A stretch of DNA of 64,000 nt from Luteitalea pratensis (GTDB lineage Bacteria > Acidobacteriota > Vicinamibacteria > Vicinamibacterales > Vicinamibacteraceae): NCBI RefSeq assembly GCF_001618865.1, contig NZ_CP015136.1:186001-250000 (forward strand), in the 5' to 3' direction. Of the stretch, positions 44,147 to 52,810 are shown piece by piece. The number at the start of each line of letters is the position of its first letter. The stretch's first letter is position 1. A model generated the notes under the pieces. That model was not told the DNA's origin and ran no database searches. It saw only the letters and a program-made list of their open reading frames with translations. The position numbers were made by a program, and so were the translations under genes.

Positions 44147-44936
44147 GCGCCGGCATGCGTCGCTGGACGCCGCGTTCCTCTGTGTGAGCGCGGGAGTGTT
44201 CGTCGCCACTGCGGCGGTCACGATCGTGTCGTGCCAGTCCATGCCCGCACCGGGCGGGATGCGGATGCCCGGCGACTGGACGATGTCGATGGTGTGGATG
44301 CGGATGCCGGGCCAGACATGGCCCGGCGCCGCGGCCTCGTTCCTCGGCATGTGGGTCCTGATGATGGTGGCGATGATGCTGCCATCACTCGTTCCCATGT
44401 TGTGGCGCTACCGCCAGGTCGTCGGCACGACGAGTCACGCACGTCTCGACGCACTGACAGCCATCGCCGCGGCGGGATATGTGATCGTGTGGACGGCGAT
44501 CGGGCTGGTGCTCTTTCCGTTGGGCATGTCACTGGCGGCGATTGCGATGCGCGAGGCAGCAATCGCGCGTGCCGTCCCGCTGGCGGCAGGTGTCGCCATT
44601 CTCGTTGCGGGAGCTCTCCAGTTCACTGCGTGGAAGTCACGTCATCTCGCCTGCTGCCGCGAAATGCCGGGGACCGGTTGTGGTCTGTCAGGAGGCGCTT
44701 CAACAGCATTGCGTCTTGGTGTCCGCCTCGGCCTGCACTGCGCCTGCAGCTGCGGCAACCTGATGGCCATCCTCATCGTCGTTGGCCTCATGGACGTACC
44801 GGCCATGGGGCTTGTGACCGTCGCGATCACGGCTGAACGTTACGCATCTGTCAGCGAACGCGCTGCTCACGCCATCGGCATCATCGCGGCGGTTACAGGG
44901 GCGATGGCGATCGCGCGCGCTGTCGGGCTCGGCTGA
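44124..44936 (+). CDS. DUF2182 membrane protein
   Basis: 270 residues with about seven membrane helices. The DUF2182 core MWVLMMVAMMLPSLVPMLWRY (methionine-rich) and a conserved Cys/His region (HLACCREMPGTGCG and GLHCACSCGNLMAIL) suggest metal binding. Family members are often annotated as metal-related integral proteins next to DUF1326 or DUF899 genes; the function is unproven. It starts inside the DUF899 gene, so expression is tightly coupled. Confidence 0.82.
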   Translation: MTNTTHAERRHASLDAAFLCVSAGVFVATAAVTIVSCQSMPAPGGMRMPGDWTMSMVWMRMPGQTWPGAAASFLGMWVLMMVAMMLPSLVPMLWRYRQVVGTTSHARLDALTAIAAAGYVIVWTAIGLVLFPLGMSLAAIAMREAAIARAVPLAAGVAILVAGALQFTAWKSRHLACCREMPGTGCGLSGGASTALRLGVRLGLHCACSCGNLMAILIVVGLMDVPAMGLVTVAITAERYASVSERAAHAIGIIAAVTGAMAIARAVGLG

Positions 44937-44975
44937 GCAGCGTATACTTCCGCCCACAACCCAACAGGAGGACAG

Positions 44976-46379
44976 ATGCCGCAGAGTGTTTTGGTCGACT
45001 GCGACGGTACGCCCGTCGACGTTGCCGCGATCGAGCCGTTCGTCGCCGCGTTCCGTGGATCGGTGGTGCGGAGCGGTGACGCCGAGTACGACAGAGCGAG
45101 GACGATCTGGAACGCGAGCATCGACAAGCGGCCCGGACTGATCGCGCGGTGCAGCGGCCTGGCCGACGTGATTGCCGCGGTGCGCTTCGCCCGCGAGCAC
45201 GGGTTGCTCGTCGCTGTTCGCGGTGGCGGCCACAACGTCGGCGGGCGTGCGCTGTGTGACGGCGGGATGGTGATCGACCTGTCGCGCATGAAGGGCATCC
45301 ACGTCGACCCCAGGGAGCGTCGCGCCCGCGTGCAACCCGGCGTGCTGCTCGGGGAGCTGGATCGTGAAACCCACGTCTTCGGTCTCGCCGTACCGGCAGG
45401 GGTTGTGTCCAAGACGGGAGTCGCCGGCCTGACCCTCGGTGGCGGTGTCGGCTGGCTCGCCAGGAAGCACGGGCTCACCTGCGACAACGTGGTCTCCTTC
45501 GAGGTGGTGTCGGCCGAGGGAGAAGTGCTGCATGTCAGCGCTGACGATCATCCGGATCTGTTCTGGGCCCTGCGAGGGGGCGGCGGCAACTTCGGGGTCG
45601 TGACCTCGTTCGAGTACCGCCTTCATCCCGTCTCCATGGTGCTGGGGGGATTGGTCATCCACCCGCGAGACCAGGCGACCGAGCTCCTGAAGTTCTACCG
45701 CTCGATGACCCAGTCGGCGCCGGACGAGCTCGGGACGTACGCGGCGCTGATGCACACGCCGGATGGCCATCCCGTTGCGGCCATCGCGACGTGTTACTGC
45801 GGCGATCTCGCGGAAGGTGAGCGCATCCTCGCCCCCTTGCGCGCCTTCGGCAGCCCGATGGTCGACGCGATCCAGCCGATGCCGTTTCCCGTGATGCAGA
45901 CGCTATTGGACGCGGCGGTGCCGGATGGCAACCAGAACTACTGGAAGTCCACCTACGTGCGCGAACTCAGCGACGACGCGATCGACGTCATCGTCAGTCA
46001 TGCCGACCAGGCGACGTCGCCGATGACAGCAGTACTGGTAGAGCAGTACGGTGGTGCCGTCAGTCGCGTGCCCGCGAGCAACACGGCATTTGGACAACGT
46101 CACCTGGAGTACGACTTGGGCGTTTGCACGCAATGGTCAGACGCCGCCGACTCGGCACGCCACATCGAGTGGACGCGCAACTTCGCCGACGCGATGGCGC
46201 CGTTCCGCACGGGTGACTACCTGCTGAACTTCCTGGGCGACGAAGGCGAGGACACGATCAGGGCGGCCTTCGGCACGAACTACGAGAGGCTCGTCGAGGT
46301 CAAACGCAGGTACGACCCGACCAACTTCTTCCGCGTCAACCAGAACGTCAAGCCACACCCGGCGCCGATCGCAGGGTAG
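44976..46379 (+). CDS. FAD-linked oxidase of the BBE (berberine-bridge-like) family
   Basis: 467 residues. FAD-binding domain (about 35-200): AVRGGGHNVGGRALCDGG holds the His that binds FAD covalently, and the segment TGVAGLTLGGGVGWLARKHGL follows. The Cys used for the second bond in some members (in a CPTVG-type motif) is absent here (SKTGVAG), so attachment should be single. A C-terminal BBE motif (NFFRVNQNVKP) ends the protein. Members oxidise sugars, alkaloids or aldehydes. AGGAGGA lies before the ATG, with TATACT 28 nt upstream. Confidence 0.88.
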   Translation: MPQSVLVDCDGTPVDVAAIEPFVAAFRGSVVRSGDAEYDRARTIWNASIDKRPGLIARCSGLADVIAAVRFAREHGLLVAVRGGGHNVGGRALCDGGMVIDLSRMKGIHVDPRERRARVQPGVLLGELDRETHVFGLAVPAGVVSKTGVAGLTLGGGVGWLARKHGLTCDNVVSFEVVSAEGEVLHVSADDHPDLFWALRGGGGNFGVVTSFEYRLHPVSMVLGGLVIHPRDQATELLKFYRSMTQSAPDELGTYAALMHTPDGHPVAAIATCYCGDLAEGERILAPLRAFGSPMVDAIQPMPFPVMQTLLDAAVPDGNQNYWKSTYVRELSDDAIDVIVSHADQATSPMTAVLVEQYGGAVSRVPASNTAFGQRHLEYDLGVCTQWSDAADSARHIEWTRNFADAMAPFRTGDYLLNFLGDEGEDTIRAAFGTNYERLVEVKRRYDPTNFFRVNQNVKPHPAPIAG

Positions 46380-46402
46380 GCGCATGTGGAGTCCGTCACG
46401 CG

Positions 46403-47557
46403 TCAGCGGTGTGTGCTGCCCTGCTGGAGGTACTCGTGCAGCGCCTGCAGCAGGGTACCGGTCCGGTCCGATCCGTGCTGCCAGTACATGACGCCGGCGA
46501 GCCCACGCTCGACGACGTACTGGGCCTTGCGGCGGACCGACTCGGGATCGTCGTAGGCGATGAAGATCCGGCGTGACGCATTCCACAGGTACGGCTGCTG
46601 CGCCGTCGAATCCCAGTGCCGTTCGTACCCGTCCCTGCCGACCAGGTCGGCGGCCAGCCGTGCGTAAGTCAACCCCTTCGCATCGGTGAGCGGGACACCG
46701 GGCTGGTACAGGCCGTTCCGCTCCGCACGGACGTCCATCCAGCCGCGCCCGTAGAACGGCACGCCGAGCACCAGTTTGGCCGCCGGCACGCCAGCCGCCA
46801 GGAACTCCCGCACGGCCGCGTCCCCGGACCGGTGCTTATCGTCGTCGGGATGGTCGAACAGGTTCGCATGGTGTCCGGCGATGGGATCGACGGCCGCGAC
46901 GCGGAAGTCGTACGTCATCAGGTTGACCCAGTCGATCGACGCCGCCACCTGCGCCAGTTCGGTGTGCTCGATGAACCTCGGGAAGGCCCCCGCGGCAAAT
47001 GTCAGCAGGTACGTCCGGCCGGTGCGCCGCCCGAGGTCGTCGAGACCGGCGCGCAGCGCGGCCATCATCGCGGTGAAGTTCGCCTTGTCCTCGGGGCGAT
47101 TGGTGTTGCCGTTGCCCGGCAATCCTGGATATTCCCAGTCGATGTCGAGTCCGTCGAGGTCGTGACGTTGCACGAAAGCCACCGCGCTCCGGACGAGGCG
47201 GTCGCGGCTCGCCACGGTCAGCGCTGCGTCCGAGAAGCCACCCGACCACGTCCACCCGCCGACCGCCACCAGCACGCGCAACTGTGGATGGCGCTGGCGC
47301 AGCTCGCGCAGGCGCCGGAAGTTCTCCCCGTCCGACGCGAAGCCCTCCACCACTTCGCCATCGCGCAGGTTGGCAAACGCATAGTTGATGTGCGTCAGCC
47401 GGGCGGCGTCGACGTCCGATATCTCGGCAACGGCGTTGCCCGCAAACAGGTACCCCACGATCAGGCGTCTCGCTGGTTGCACCAGGGCAGGCGAGGGTGG
47501 CGCGCCAAGCGACGCGATCCCCGCGATCACGGCGAGCACCATCGATCGGCTGAGCAT
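46403..47557 (-). CDS. Secreted GH18 chitinase-like glycosidase
   Basis: 384 residues with a signal peptide (SMVLAVIAGIASLGAPPSPAL). The family 18 catalytic motif is DLDGLDIDWEYPG with acid/base E142, and early strands are LIVGYLFAGN and LRVLVAVGGWTWSGGFSD. The barrel ends with WKA-like and VMYWQHGSD (substrate tryptophan). It should hydrolyse chitin or other N-acetylglucosamine polymers outside the cytoplasm. No chitin-binding module is attached. It is convergent with the BBE gene. Confidence 0.92.
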   Translation of the reverse strand: MLSRSMVLAVIAGIASLGAPPSPALVQPARRLIVGYLFAGNAVAEISDVDAARLTHINYAFANLRDGEVVEGFASDGENFRRLRELRQRHPQLRVLVAVGGWTWSGGFSDAALTVASRDRLVRSAVAFVQRHDLDGLDIDWEYPGLPGNGNTNRPEDKANFTAMMAALRAGLDDLGRRTGRTYLLTFAAGAFPRFIEHTELAQVAASIDWVNLMTYDFRVAAVDPIAGHHANLFDHPDDDKHRSGDAAVREFLAAGVPAAKLVLGVPFYGRGWMDVRAERNGLYQPGVPLTDAKGLTYARLAADLVGRDGYERHWDSTAQQPYLWNASRRIFIAYDDPESVRRKAQYVVERGLAGVMYWQHGSDRTGTLLQALHEYLQQGSTHR

Positions 47558-47590
47558 GGGGCAGTGTCACATACTTCGGAACGCCGAGCA

Positions 47591-47653
47591 GGTCGTTGGT
47601 CATTGGTCATTAGTCATTAGTCATGACGAATGATGCCTGACGAATGACGAATC
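47591..47653 (+). repeat. Nine-unit heptamer array
   Basis: GGTCGTT GGTCATT GGTCATT AGTCATT AGTCATG ACGAATG ATGCCTG ACGAATG ACGAATC: nine successive 7-nt units. The two halves are roughly inverted (ATGACT against AGTCAT), giving hairpin potential. It lies 3' of the PHP gene. Confidence 0.85.
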
Positions 47654-48764
47654 AGCTTGCCGCGCCCGACCGCTCGGACAGCCAGCCGAGCAGGCGGTCC
47701 AGGGGCCAGCAGTTGACGATGCGATCGGCGGGAATGCTCGCGAGCCGCGCGTGGGCCAAGGCGATGTCCGCGTACCACAACTGCGCCGTGGTGTGAGCGT
47801 CACTGTCGAGCGCGAAGATGCAGCCGGCGGCGAGGGCACGGCGCGCCAGCGTGTAGTCGAGATCCTGGCGCGCCGGGTCGCCATCGATCTCGACGGCGAC
47901 ACCAAGACGCGCGGCCTTTGCGAACACGGCATCCCAGTCGGCGACGACGCCTGCGCGAGAGCCTGAGATGCGACCGCGCGGGTGCGCGAGGATGCGGACG
48001 TGCGGATGGGCGATCGCGGCCAGCATGCGATGGGTCTGGTCGTCGTTCCTGCGGAGACGCGAGTGTGGCGCGGCGAGGACGAGATCGAATGTGGTCGCCT
48101 CGTCGTCGTCGAGATCCAACGCCCCCGCGATATCGATGTTCGCCTCGACGCCTTGCAACAGGTGGAAGCGCCCGCCCAACGACGCATTGACGGCATCGAT
48201 GGCGCGCCTCTGCTCGGCGGCCTCCTCCATCGACATGCCACCGGCGATCTTCAGCCCATGCGAATGATCGGTGACGGCTGCGTACGTGTAGCCGCGAGCC
48301 ATGCAGGAATCGGCAATCTCGTCGACCGTGGGCGAACCGTCGCTCCACTCGGAGTGCATCTGGAGATCGCCACGATACTCGTCGCTCGACGGGCCGCCGT
48401 ATGACGGGTCGCGGAGCACGCGCACGACTTCGGCGCGACTGAGCACGTTCTGTCGGAGCCGCCGGCGGCGCGTGATGTCGGCCTGCCGATCACTGTGCCC
48501 GATCGCGTCTTCGACCGTCGGCGAGTGGCCGCTCTCCAGGACCTCCCTGATGACTCGCGTCGAGCCCGGGCCGATGCCGGGAATCCGCGGCAGCGTGCCG
48601 TCGGCAGCCACCAGTTCGGTGAGCGGGGTCTCGAGACCGAAGATGGCCGCCGCGGCCCGTTTGTAGCCGTACATCTTCTGCGGCGACGCCTGCGCGAACG
48701 CCAGATCGCGCAGGTAGCCTCCGACAACAGCATTCACGTCCGATGGTGGTCGCACCTCGTGCAT
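47652..48764 (-). CDS. PHP-domain protein without polymerase domain
   Basis: 370 residues. An N-terminal helix-hairpin-helix pair ([19 protein letters not shown]) is followed by a PHP phosphoesterase domain starting [39 protein letters not shown], with metal ligands in QMHSEWSDG and TDHSHG, then ILAHPRGR and DSDAHTT. This is the C-terminal half of PolX-type DNA polymerases; the polymerase palm is absent. It may be a nuclease or phosphatase in DNA repair. The 3' end abuts the heptamer array. Confidence 0.85.
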   Translation of the reverse strand: MHEVRPPSDVNAVVGGYLRDLAFAQASPQKMYGYKRAAAAIFGLETPLTELVAADGTLPRIPGIGPGSTRVIREVLESGHSPTVEDAIGHSDRQADITRRRRLRQNVLSRAEVVRVLRDPSYGGPSSDEYRGDLQMHSEWSDGSPTVDEIADSCMARGYTYAAVTDHSHGLKIAGGMSMEEAAEQRRAIDAVNASLGGRFHLLQGVEANIDIAGALDLDDDEATTFDLVLAAPHSRLRRNDDQTHRMLAAIAHPHVRILAHPRGRISGSRAGVVADWDAVFAKAARLGVAVEIDGDPARQDLDYTLARRALAAGCIFALDSDAHTTAQLWYADIALAHARLASIPADRIVNCWPLDRLLGWLSERSGAAS

Positions 48765-48784
48765 TGCCCCATCCCCATCCAGAT

Positions 48785-48847
48785 TTCCGATTCCCCGCTT
48801 CCCGCTTCCCGCTTCCCGATTCGCGATCCGCGATCCGCGATCCCGTC
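48785..48847 (+). repeat. Heptamer array TTCCCGC / TCCGCGA
   Basis: TTCCGAT TCCCCGC TTCCCGC TTCCCGC TTCCCGA TTCGCGA TCCGCGA TCCGCGA TCCCGTC: nine 7-nt units in exact register between two divergent genes. Confidence 0.85.
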
Positions 48848-48941
48848 CCGACGTGAAGCAGGATGCATACCACCCCTCGTCCGGCCGTCGCGCAGCCCCG
48901 TCCTCCGGGACATTTCGCCTGATGTGCTAGCGTTTTCGGCC

Positions 48942-50615
48942 ATGTTCACTCGTGCCTCACGATTCGCGCCCGTCCTGGCGCTGGCCGGGTCCGCCGCGGT
49001 GCTCGTCGCCGCCTCGCCGGAACCCATCGATCACGCCATCAATGCCCGTATCCGGGCAGAGGCGCGCGATCGGTCGCAGATCATGCAGACGCTGCATGTC
49101 CTCACCGATGTGTACGGGCCGCGCCTGACCGGTTCGCCGAACCACAAGGCTGCCGCCGAATGGGCCGTCACCGAGATGAAGAAGTGGGGCTTCGACAACG
49201 GCAGCCTCGAAGAATGGGACTTCGGCCACCCCGGTTGGCTCAACGAGCGCCTGAGCGCGCATGTTGTCTCCCCGGTGAAGGACGCCCTGGTCGGTGAGGC
49301 GCTGGCCTGGACCAACGGTACGGACGGCCCGGTCCGCGCGGCAGCCACGCAGCTGATCCTGCCCGAGCGGCCGACGGCTGACGAGTTGAAGACGTACCTA
49401 GATGGCAAGGCCGCGGCGGTTGCCGGAAAAGTCGTGCTTGTCGGTGCCGGCAAGCCGGTGCCGGTGAATTTCTCGAAAGCGCCGCTTCGTCGCGATTACG
49501 ACGACCTCACGGCGATGCTGGATCCGGTCAATCCCAGGGCACCGCAGTTCGGTCCAGGGGGACCGGCCGGTCGCCAGGCGCCCGTCGTCGAGCCCGGCCG
49601 GCTGACACCGCGCCAGATCAACGAGCAGGTCGACGCGTTCCTCGTCGCCAACAAGGTGCGCGTCCGCATCAACGACGGCGGCCGCGATCACGGGCAGATT
49701 CGCGCCTTCAACAACCCGAGCTTCGATGGCGCCACCGCGCCGCCGACGATGATCCTGCGCAACGAGGACTTCGGCCGGATCGCCCGCCTGCTCGCCGACG
49801 GACGTCCGGTCGAACTCGACGTCGACATCGTCAATCGCTGGTACCCGGAGGGCCGGACGTCCTACAACGCCGTCGCCGAGATTGCCGGCTCGGACAAGGC
49901 CAGCGAGGTGATCATGCTCGGCGGCCACCTGGACTCATGGCACGCCGCAACCGGCGCCACCGACAACGCCATCGGCGTGGCGGTGATGATGGAAGCGGCT
50001 CGCATCGTCAAGACGCTGGGCCTGAAGCCGCGCCGGACGATTCGCGTTGCGCTCTGGGGCGGCGAAGAGCAGGGACTGCTCGGGTCGAAGGCGTACGTCG
50101 CGAAGCATTTCGGCACGGCCGAGGCGCCGACCGCGGAGTTCGCGACGTTTGGCGGCTACCTGAACGTCGACTCCGGCACCGGCCGCATCCGCGGCGCGAG
50201 CGTGTTCGGTCCGCCGGAGGCCGGTCGCATCCTGCGCGAGATCTTCGCGCCGTTCGAAGACCTCGGTATCGTCGGCGCGACCGTGACGAAGAGCCGCAGC
50301 ACGGGTGGCACCGACAGCACCTCCTTCAACGCCGCCGGCCTCCCCGGCATCGGCCTGATGCAGGACCCGATCGAATACCAGTCCTATACCTGGCATACCA
50401 ACCTCGACACCTACGAGCGCATCGTCGAGGACGACGTGAAGAAGAGCGCGGCGATGATTGCGTCGGCGCTGTATCACCTCGCGATGCGCGACGACCTGTT
50501 GCCGCGGTTCACAGGTACGGAGATGCCGGCGCCGGCCCCTGCGGCGCGTCCGTCGACGCCGACTCCAACCGCACCGGCCCCCACGGCACCGGCGGCGACG
50601 CCGACCCGGCAGTAG
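48942..50615 (+). CDS. Secreted M28-family zinc peptidase
   Basis: 557 residues. A signal peptide ([15 protein letters not shown]) leads to a PA-domain insert and the M28 catalytic domain: zinc ligands in [16 protein letters not shown] (His about 329, Asp 341), catalytic Glu in [12 protein letters not shown], further ligands in GTDSTSFN and the final His in [11 protein letters not shown]. The C-terminal tail is Pro/Ala-rich. It should act as an aminopeptidase or carboxypeptidase in the periplasm. ATG 48942 is close to a -10-like TAGCGT (8 nt upstream). Confidence 0.93.
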   Translation: MFTRASRFAPVLALAGSAAVLVAASPEPIDHAINARIRAEARDRSQIMQTLHVLTDVYGPRLTGSPNHKAAAEWAVTEMKKWGFDNGSLEEWDFGHPGWLNERLSAHVVSPVKDALVGEALAWTNGTDGPVRAAATQLILPERPTADELKTYLDGKAAAVAGKVVLVGAGKPVPVNFSKAPLRRDYDDLTAMLDPVNPRAPQFGPGGPAGRQAPVVEPGRLTPRQINEQVDAFLVANKVRVRINDGGRDHGQIRAFNNPSFDGATAPPTMILRNEDFGRIARLLADGRPVELDVDIVNRWYPEGRTSYNAVAEIAGSDKASEVIMLGGHLDSWHAATGATDNAIGVAVMMEAARIVKTLGLKPRRTIRVALWGGEEQGLLGSKAYVAKHFGTAEAPTAEFATFGGYLNVDSGTGRIRGASVFGPPEAGRILREIFAPFEDLGIVGATVTKSRSTGGTDSTSFNAAGLPGIGLMQDPIEYQSYTWHTNLDTYERIVEDDVKKSAAMIASALYHLAMRDDLLPRFTGTEMPAPAPAARPSTPTPTAPAPTAPAATPTRQ

Positions 50616-50743
50616 GTCTCCTGCCGACACCGCGCGACACAGCGCAGGCACTGCCTTCGGGAAACCCCGAGGGCAGTGCGATCACCCGCGAGCATCGTCT
50701 GGTCAGCCATGCGATGTGTCCTGCGGCATGAGGCACCCGGTGC

Positions 50744-50857
50744 CCGTCGACCAAGGTCGACGGCTACGCGCCACGGACAAATGGAACCAGGCAATGCCGC
50801 GATGTCGCAATGTCGAAAACGGTTTGCTCTCGCCATTCCCGCATTCAGCATTCGGCC
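50744..50857 (+). repeat. Family B hairpin and inverted AATG octamer arrays
   Basis: CCGTCGACCAAGGTCGACGG is a perfect hairpin (50744-50763). AATGccgc gATGtcgc AATGtcga follows (50793-50816), and its reverse (CATTCCCGCATTCAGCATTCG) comes at about 50833-50854. The 310-bp gap 50616-50925 contains only these repeats. Confidence 0.7.
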
Positions 50858-50882
50858 TTTGCGATGGCCGCTGGCTTGCACC

Positions 50883-50910
50883 CGGTCCCCGGTCCCCGGT
50901 CCCCGGTGAG
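50883..50910 (+). repeat. CGGTCCC heptamer array
   Basis: Three CGGTCCC units and CGGTGAG, directly upstream of the mutM start region. Confidence 0.8.
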
Positions 50911-50925
50911 AGGCTATCCTGAACC

Positions 50926-51789
50926 GTGCCTGAACTTCCGGAAGTGGAAGCCACTCGCCAGCTGCTCGAACCGGCGATGCGAGGCGCCCGCTTCGATCGC
51001 GTCCTGCTTCGGCGTGCGGATCTCCGTCGCGCGTTCCCGCCCGACTTTGCTGCCCGCCTGACGGGAACCACGGTCGACGCCGTCACGCGACGAGCGAAGT
51101 ACCTGGTGCTGCCGTTGTCGTCGGGCGAGACGCTGGTGATGCACCTCGGCATGTCCGGCGATTTCGGTGTGCAGTCCCGGGAGAGGGCGGCGTCTGCGGC
51201 GCCACCCCCGCCGCGAGCCCATGACCACGTCGTGTTCGAGATGTCGTCGGGGTGTGTGGTCACCTTCACCGACCCGCGCCGCTTCGGCGTGATGGACCTG
51301 CTGACGCGCGAGGCCCTGTCAGCGCACGAGACGCTCGTGGGGCTCGGGCCGGAGCCGCTCTCACCCGAGTTCGACGCCGCGGCGCTGGCGCGTGCGTGCG
51401 CGCGGCGACGAGTGCCGCTGAAAGTGGCATTGCTCGATCAGCGCGTCGTGGCGGGCCTCGGCAACATCTATGCGGTCGAGGCGCTGCACCTTGCCGGCCT
51501 CTCGCCATCGCGACGGGCCTCGACCATCGCGACGCCGACCGGCAAGCCACGTCCGACTGCCATGCGCCTGGTGGCTGCCATCAAGAAAGTGCTCACCACC
51601 GCGATCGCGCGCCAGTCGAACACGACGTATCGCTCCGCCTTCGCCGAGGCTACGGCGGACGAGTCCGCGCGATTCCGGGTCTACGACCGCGAGGGCGAGG
51701 CATGCCCGACGCGCGGCTGTGCCGGCGTCATCCGGCGTTCGGTGCAGGGCGGCCGCTCCACCTTCGCCTGCCGCATCTGTCAACGGTGA
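50926..51789 (+). CDS. mutM: Formamidopyrimidine-DNA glycosylase
   Basis: 287 residues. After removal of the initiator (GTG 50926) the N-terminal Pro is the catalytic nucleophile and Glu follows (PELPEVEATR). The H2TH DNA-binding domain is near 160-185 (RVVAGLGNIYAVEALHLAGLSP), and the C-terminal zinc finger is CPTRGC...CRICQ. It removes oxidised purines such as 8-oxoguanine and nicks the strand. Between the second conserved basic segment and the zinc finger, residues 237-247 (SAFAEATADES) have unusual composition and are encoded by a palindromic stretch that looks like inserted repeat DNA. TATCCT lies 5 nt before the GTG. Confidence 0.95.
   Translation: MPELPEVEATRQLLEPAMRGARFDRVLLRRADLRRAFPPDFAARLTGTTVDAVTRRAKYLVLPLSSGETLVMHLGMSGDFGVQSRERAASAAPPPPRAHDHVVFEMSSGCVVTFTDPRRFGVMDLLTREALSAHETLVGLGPEPLSPEFDAAALARACARRRVPLKVALLDQRVVAGLGNIYAVEALHLAGLSPSRRASTIATPTGKPRPTAMRLVAAIKKVLTTAIARQSNTTYRSAFAEATADESARFRVYDREGEACPTRGCAGVIRRSVQGGRSTFACRICQR
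51634..51659 (+). repeat. Palindromic repeat-like stretch inside mutM
   Basis: TCCGCC (51634-51639) pairs with GGCGGA (51654-51659) around TTCGCCGAGGCTAC. It encodes SAFAEATAD, a segment that I know as frequent in unrelated acidobacterial proteins; here it replaces the normal loop before the zinc finger. Confidence 0.45.
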
Positions 51790-51792
51790 CGT

Positions 51793-52398
51793 TCAGGCCT
51801 GCTTGTCGTCGACGCGCACCACGCGGGTCTTGGAGAGCAGTTCGAACGCGCGCTGGCGTCGCTCGGTGAAGAGCGCGAACAACGCGTCGATCCAGAAGAT
51901 CTGGAAGACCAGCGACATCTGTCGCACCACCGATTGCCCCAGCGTGATCGGTGCGCCACTCTCCTGGACCACGAACAGCCCGTACCGACGCTTGCCGAAC
52001 GTCTGCCCCGATCGCCACTCGGCGACGATCGTGTAGATGAGGAAGCCGAACCCCGCGATCAGCACCGCCACGCAGATCAGGATGACGGTCATGCCTCCCC
52101 GCGGACTCAGCCACGCGAGGACGAGGGTCACGGCAACCAGCAGCAGAAAGGCGAGTGCGTCGACGACCTTCGCGAGCACGCGCGGCCCGAAGTCGGCCGG
52201 CACGAGTGAGAGCCCCGCCAGGTACGACTCCGCCAGTACTGCCGGGTCTCCCAGCTGCCGCAGCACGTCGTCCAGCGGCTGCCCGGTGGCGAGCCGTTCC
52301 TCGATGTGGCCGCGCAGCTCGAGAGCGATCTGCGGGCGGTGCGGCGTGGTGCGTGGGAGGTGCGCGAGCACCTGATCGAGATAGTCGTCGGTGGTCAT
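51793..52398 (-). CDS. HAAS-RDD membrane protein
   Basis: 201 residues. The N-terminal part (TDDYLDQVLAHLPRTTPHRPQIALELRGHIEERLATG) is the helical HAAS signalling domain that commonly works with PadR regulators. An RDD-family membrane part follows (LAFLLLVAVTLVLAWLS, VILICVAVLIAGFGFLIYTI) with three or four helices and conserved Arg/Asp residues (SGQTFGKRRYGL). The function is unknown. The start overlaps the PadR stop by 4 nt (ATGA), so they form one unit. It ends only 4 bp from mutM's stop (convergent). Confidence 0.85.
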   Translation of the reverse strand: MTTDDYLDQVLAHLPRTTPHRPQIALELRGHIEERLATGQPLDDVLRQLGDPAVLAESYLAGLSLVPADFGPRVLAKVVDALAFLLLVAVTLVLAWLSPRGGMTVILICVAVLIAGFGFLIYTIVAEWRSGQTFGKRRYGLFVVQESGAPITLGQSVVRQMSLVFQIFWIDALFALFTERRQRAFELLSKTRVVRVDDKQA

Positions 52399-52769
52399 CG
52401 TGGTCTGCCTTGTGCGAGCAGCCGGGCCATCGCGTCGGCGAAGGCCTGCCAGTCGTTCCTGAGGGTGGCGAGTTCCAGTCGCCCTGCCTCCGTCAGCTGG
52501 TAGTACTTGCGAGGGACGCCCCGGGATGGCGTGTCCCAGCGCACTGCGACGAACCCGGCGCGTTCCAGGCGGTAGAGGACCGGGTAGAGCGTGCCGTCGG
52601 TCACCTCGAGCGCGCCGTCGGTCTCGCGGGTGAGCTTGGTGACGATCTCGTAGCCGTAGGCCTCGCCCGGTTCCAACAGGTGCAACACGATGAGCTCGAG
52701 CGACCCACGCCTGAGTTCGCGGGCGATGCTGCCCTTGCGGCGGTCGGACCTGTCGTGCTCGGTCGCCAT
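52395..52769 (-). CDS. PadR-family transcriptional regulator
   Basis: 124 residues from ATG 52769. The winged helix is ELIVLHLLEPGEAYGYEIVTKLTRETDGALEVTDGTLYPVLYRLERAGFVAV, followed by the PadR wing RKYYQLTEAGRLELATLRNDW. PadR proteins repress their own operon and respond to small molecules or membrane state, here with the HAAS-RDD partner. Palindromes just upstream are its likely operator. An in-frame start at 52799 would put that operator inside the gene and is less likely. Confidence 0.88.
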   Translation of the reverse strand: MATEHDRSDRRKGSIARELRRGSLELIVLHLLEPGEAYGYEIVTKLTRETDGALEVTDGTLYPVLYRLERAGFVAVRWDTPSRGVPRKYYQLTEAGRLELATLRNDWQAFADAMARLLAQGRPR

Positions 52770-52783
52770 GGGTGGAGTGTCTC

Positions 52784-52810
52784 GCAAGGTATCTTGCATG
52801 ACAAGCTATA
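52784..52810. promoter_or_regulatory. Candidate PadR operator
   Basis: GCAAG-GTAT-CTTGC (52784-52797) is a perfect inverted repeat, and CTTG-CATGA-CAAG follows, giving alternating CTTG/CAAG half-sites. It lies 15-41 nt upstream of the proposed PadR start. Confidence 0.5.

Noticed and set aside
47591-48847. CRISPR array from the regular repeats
   Set aside because: Units are 7 nt without spacers and there are no cas genes. These are short tandem repeats.
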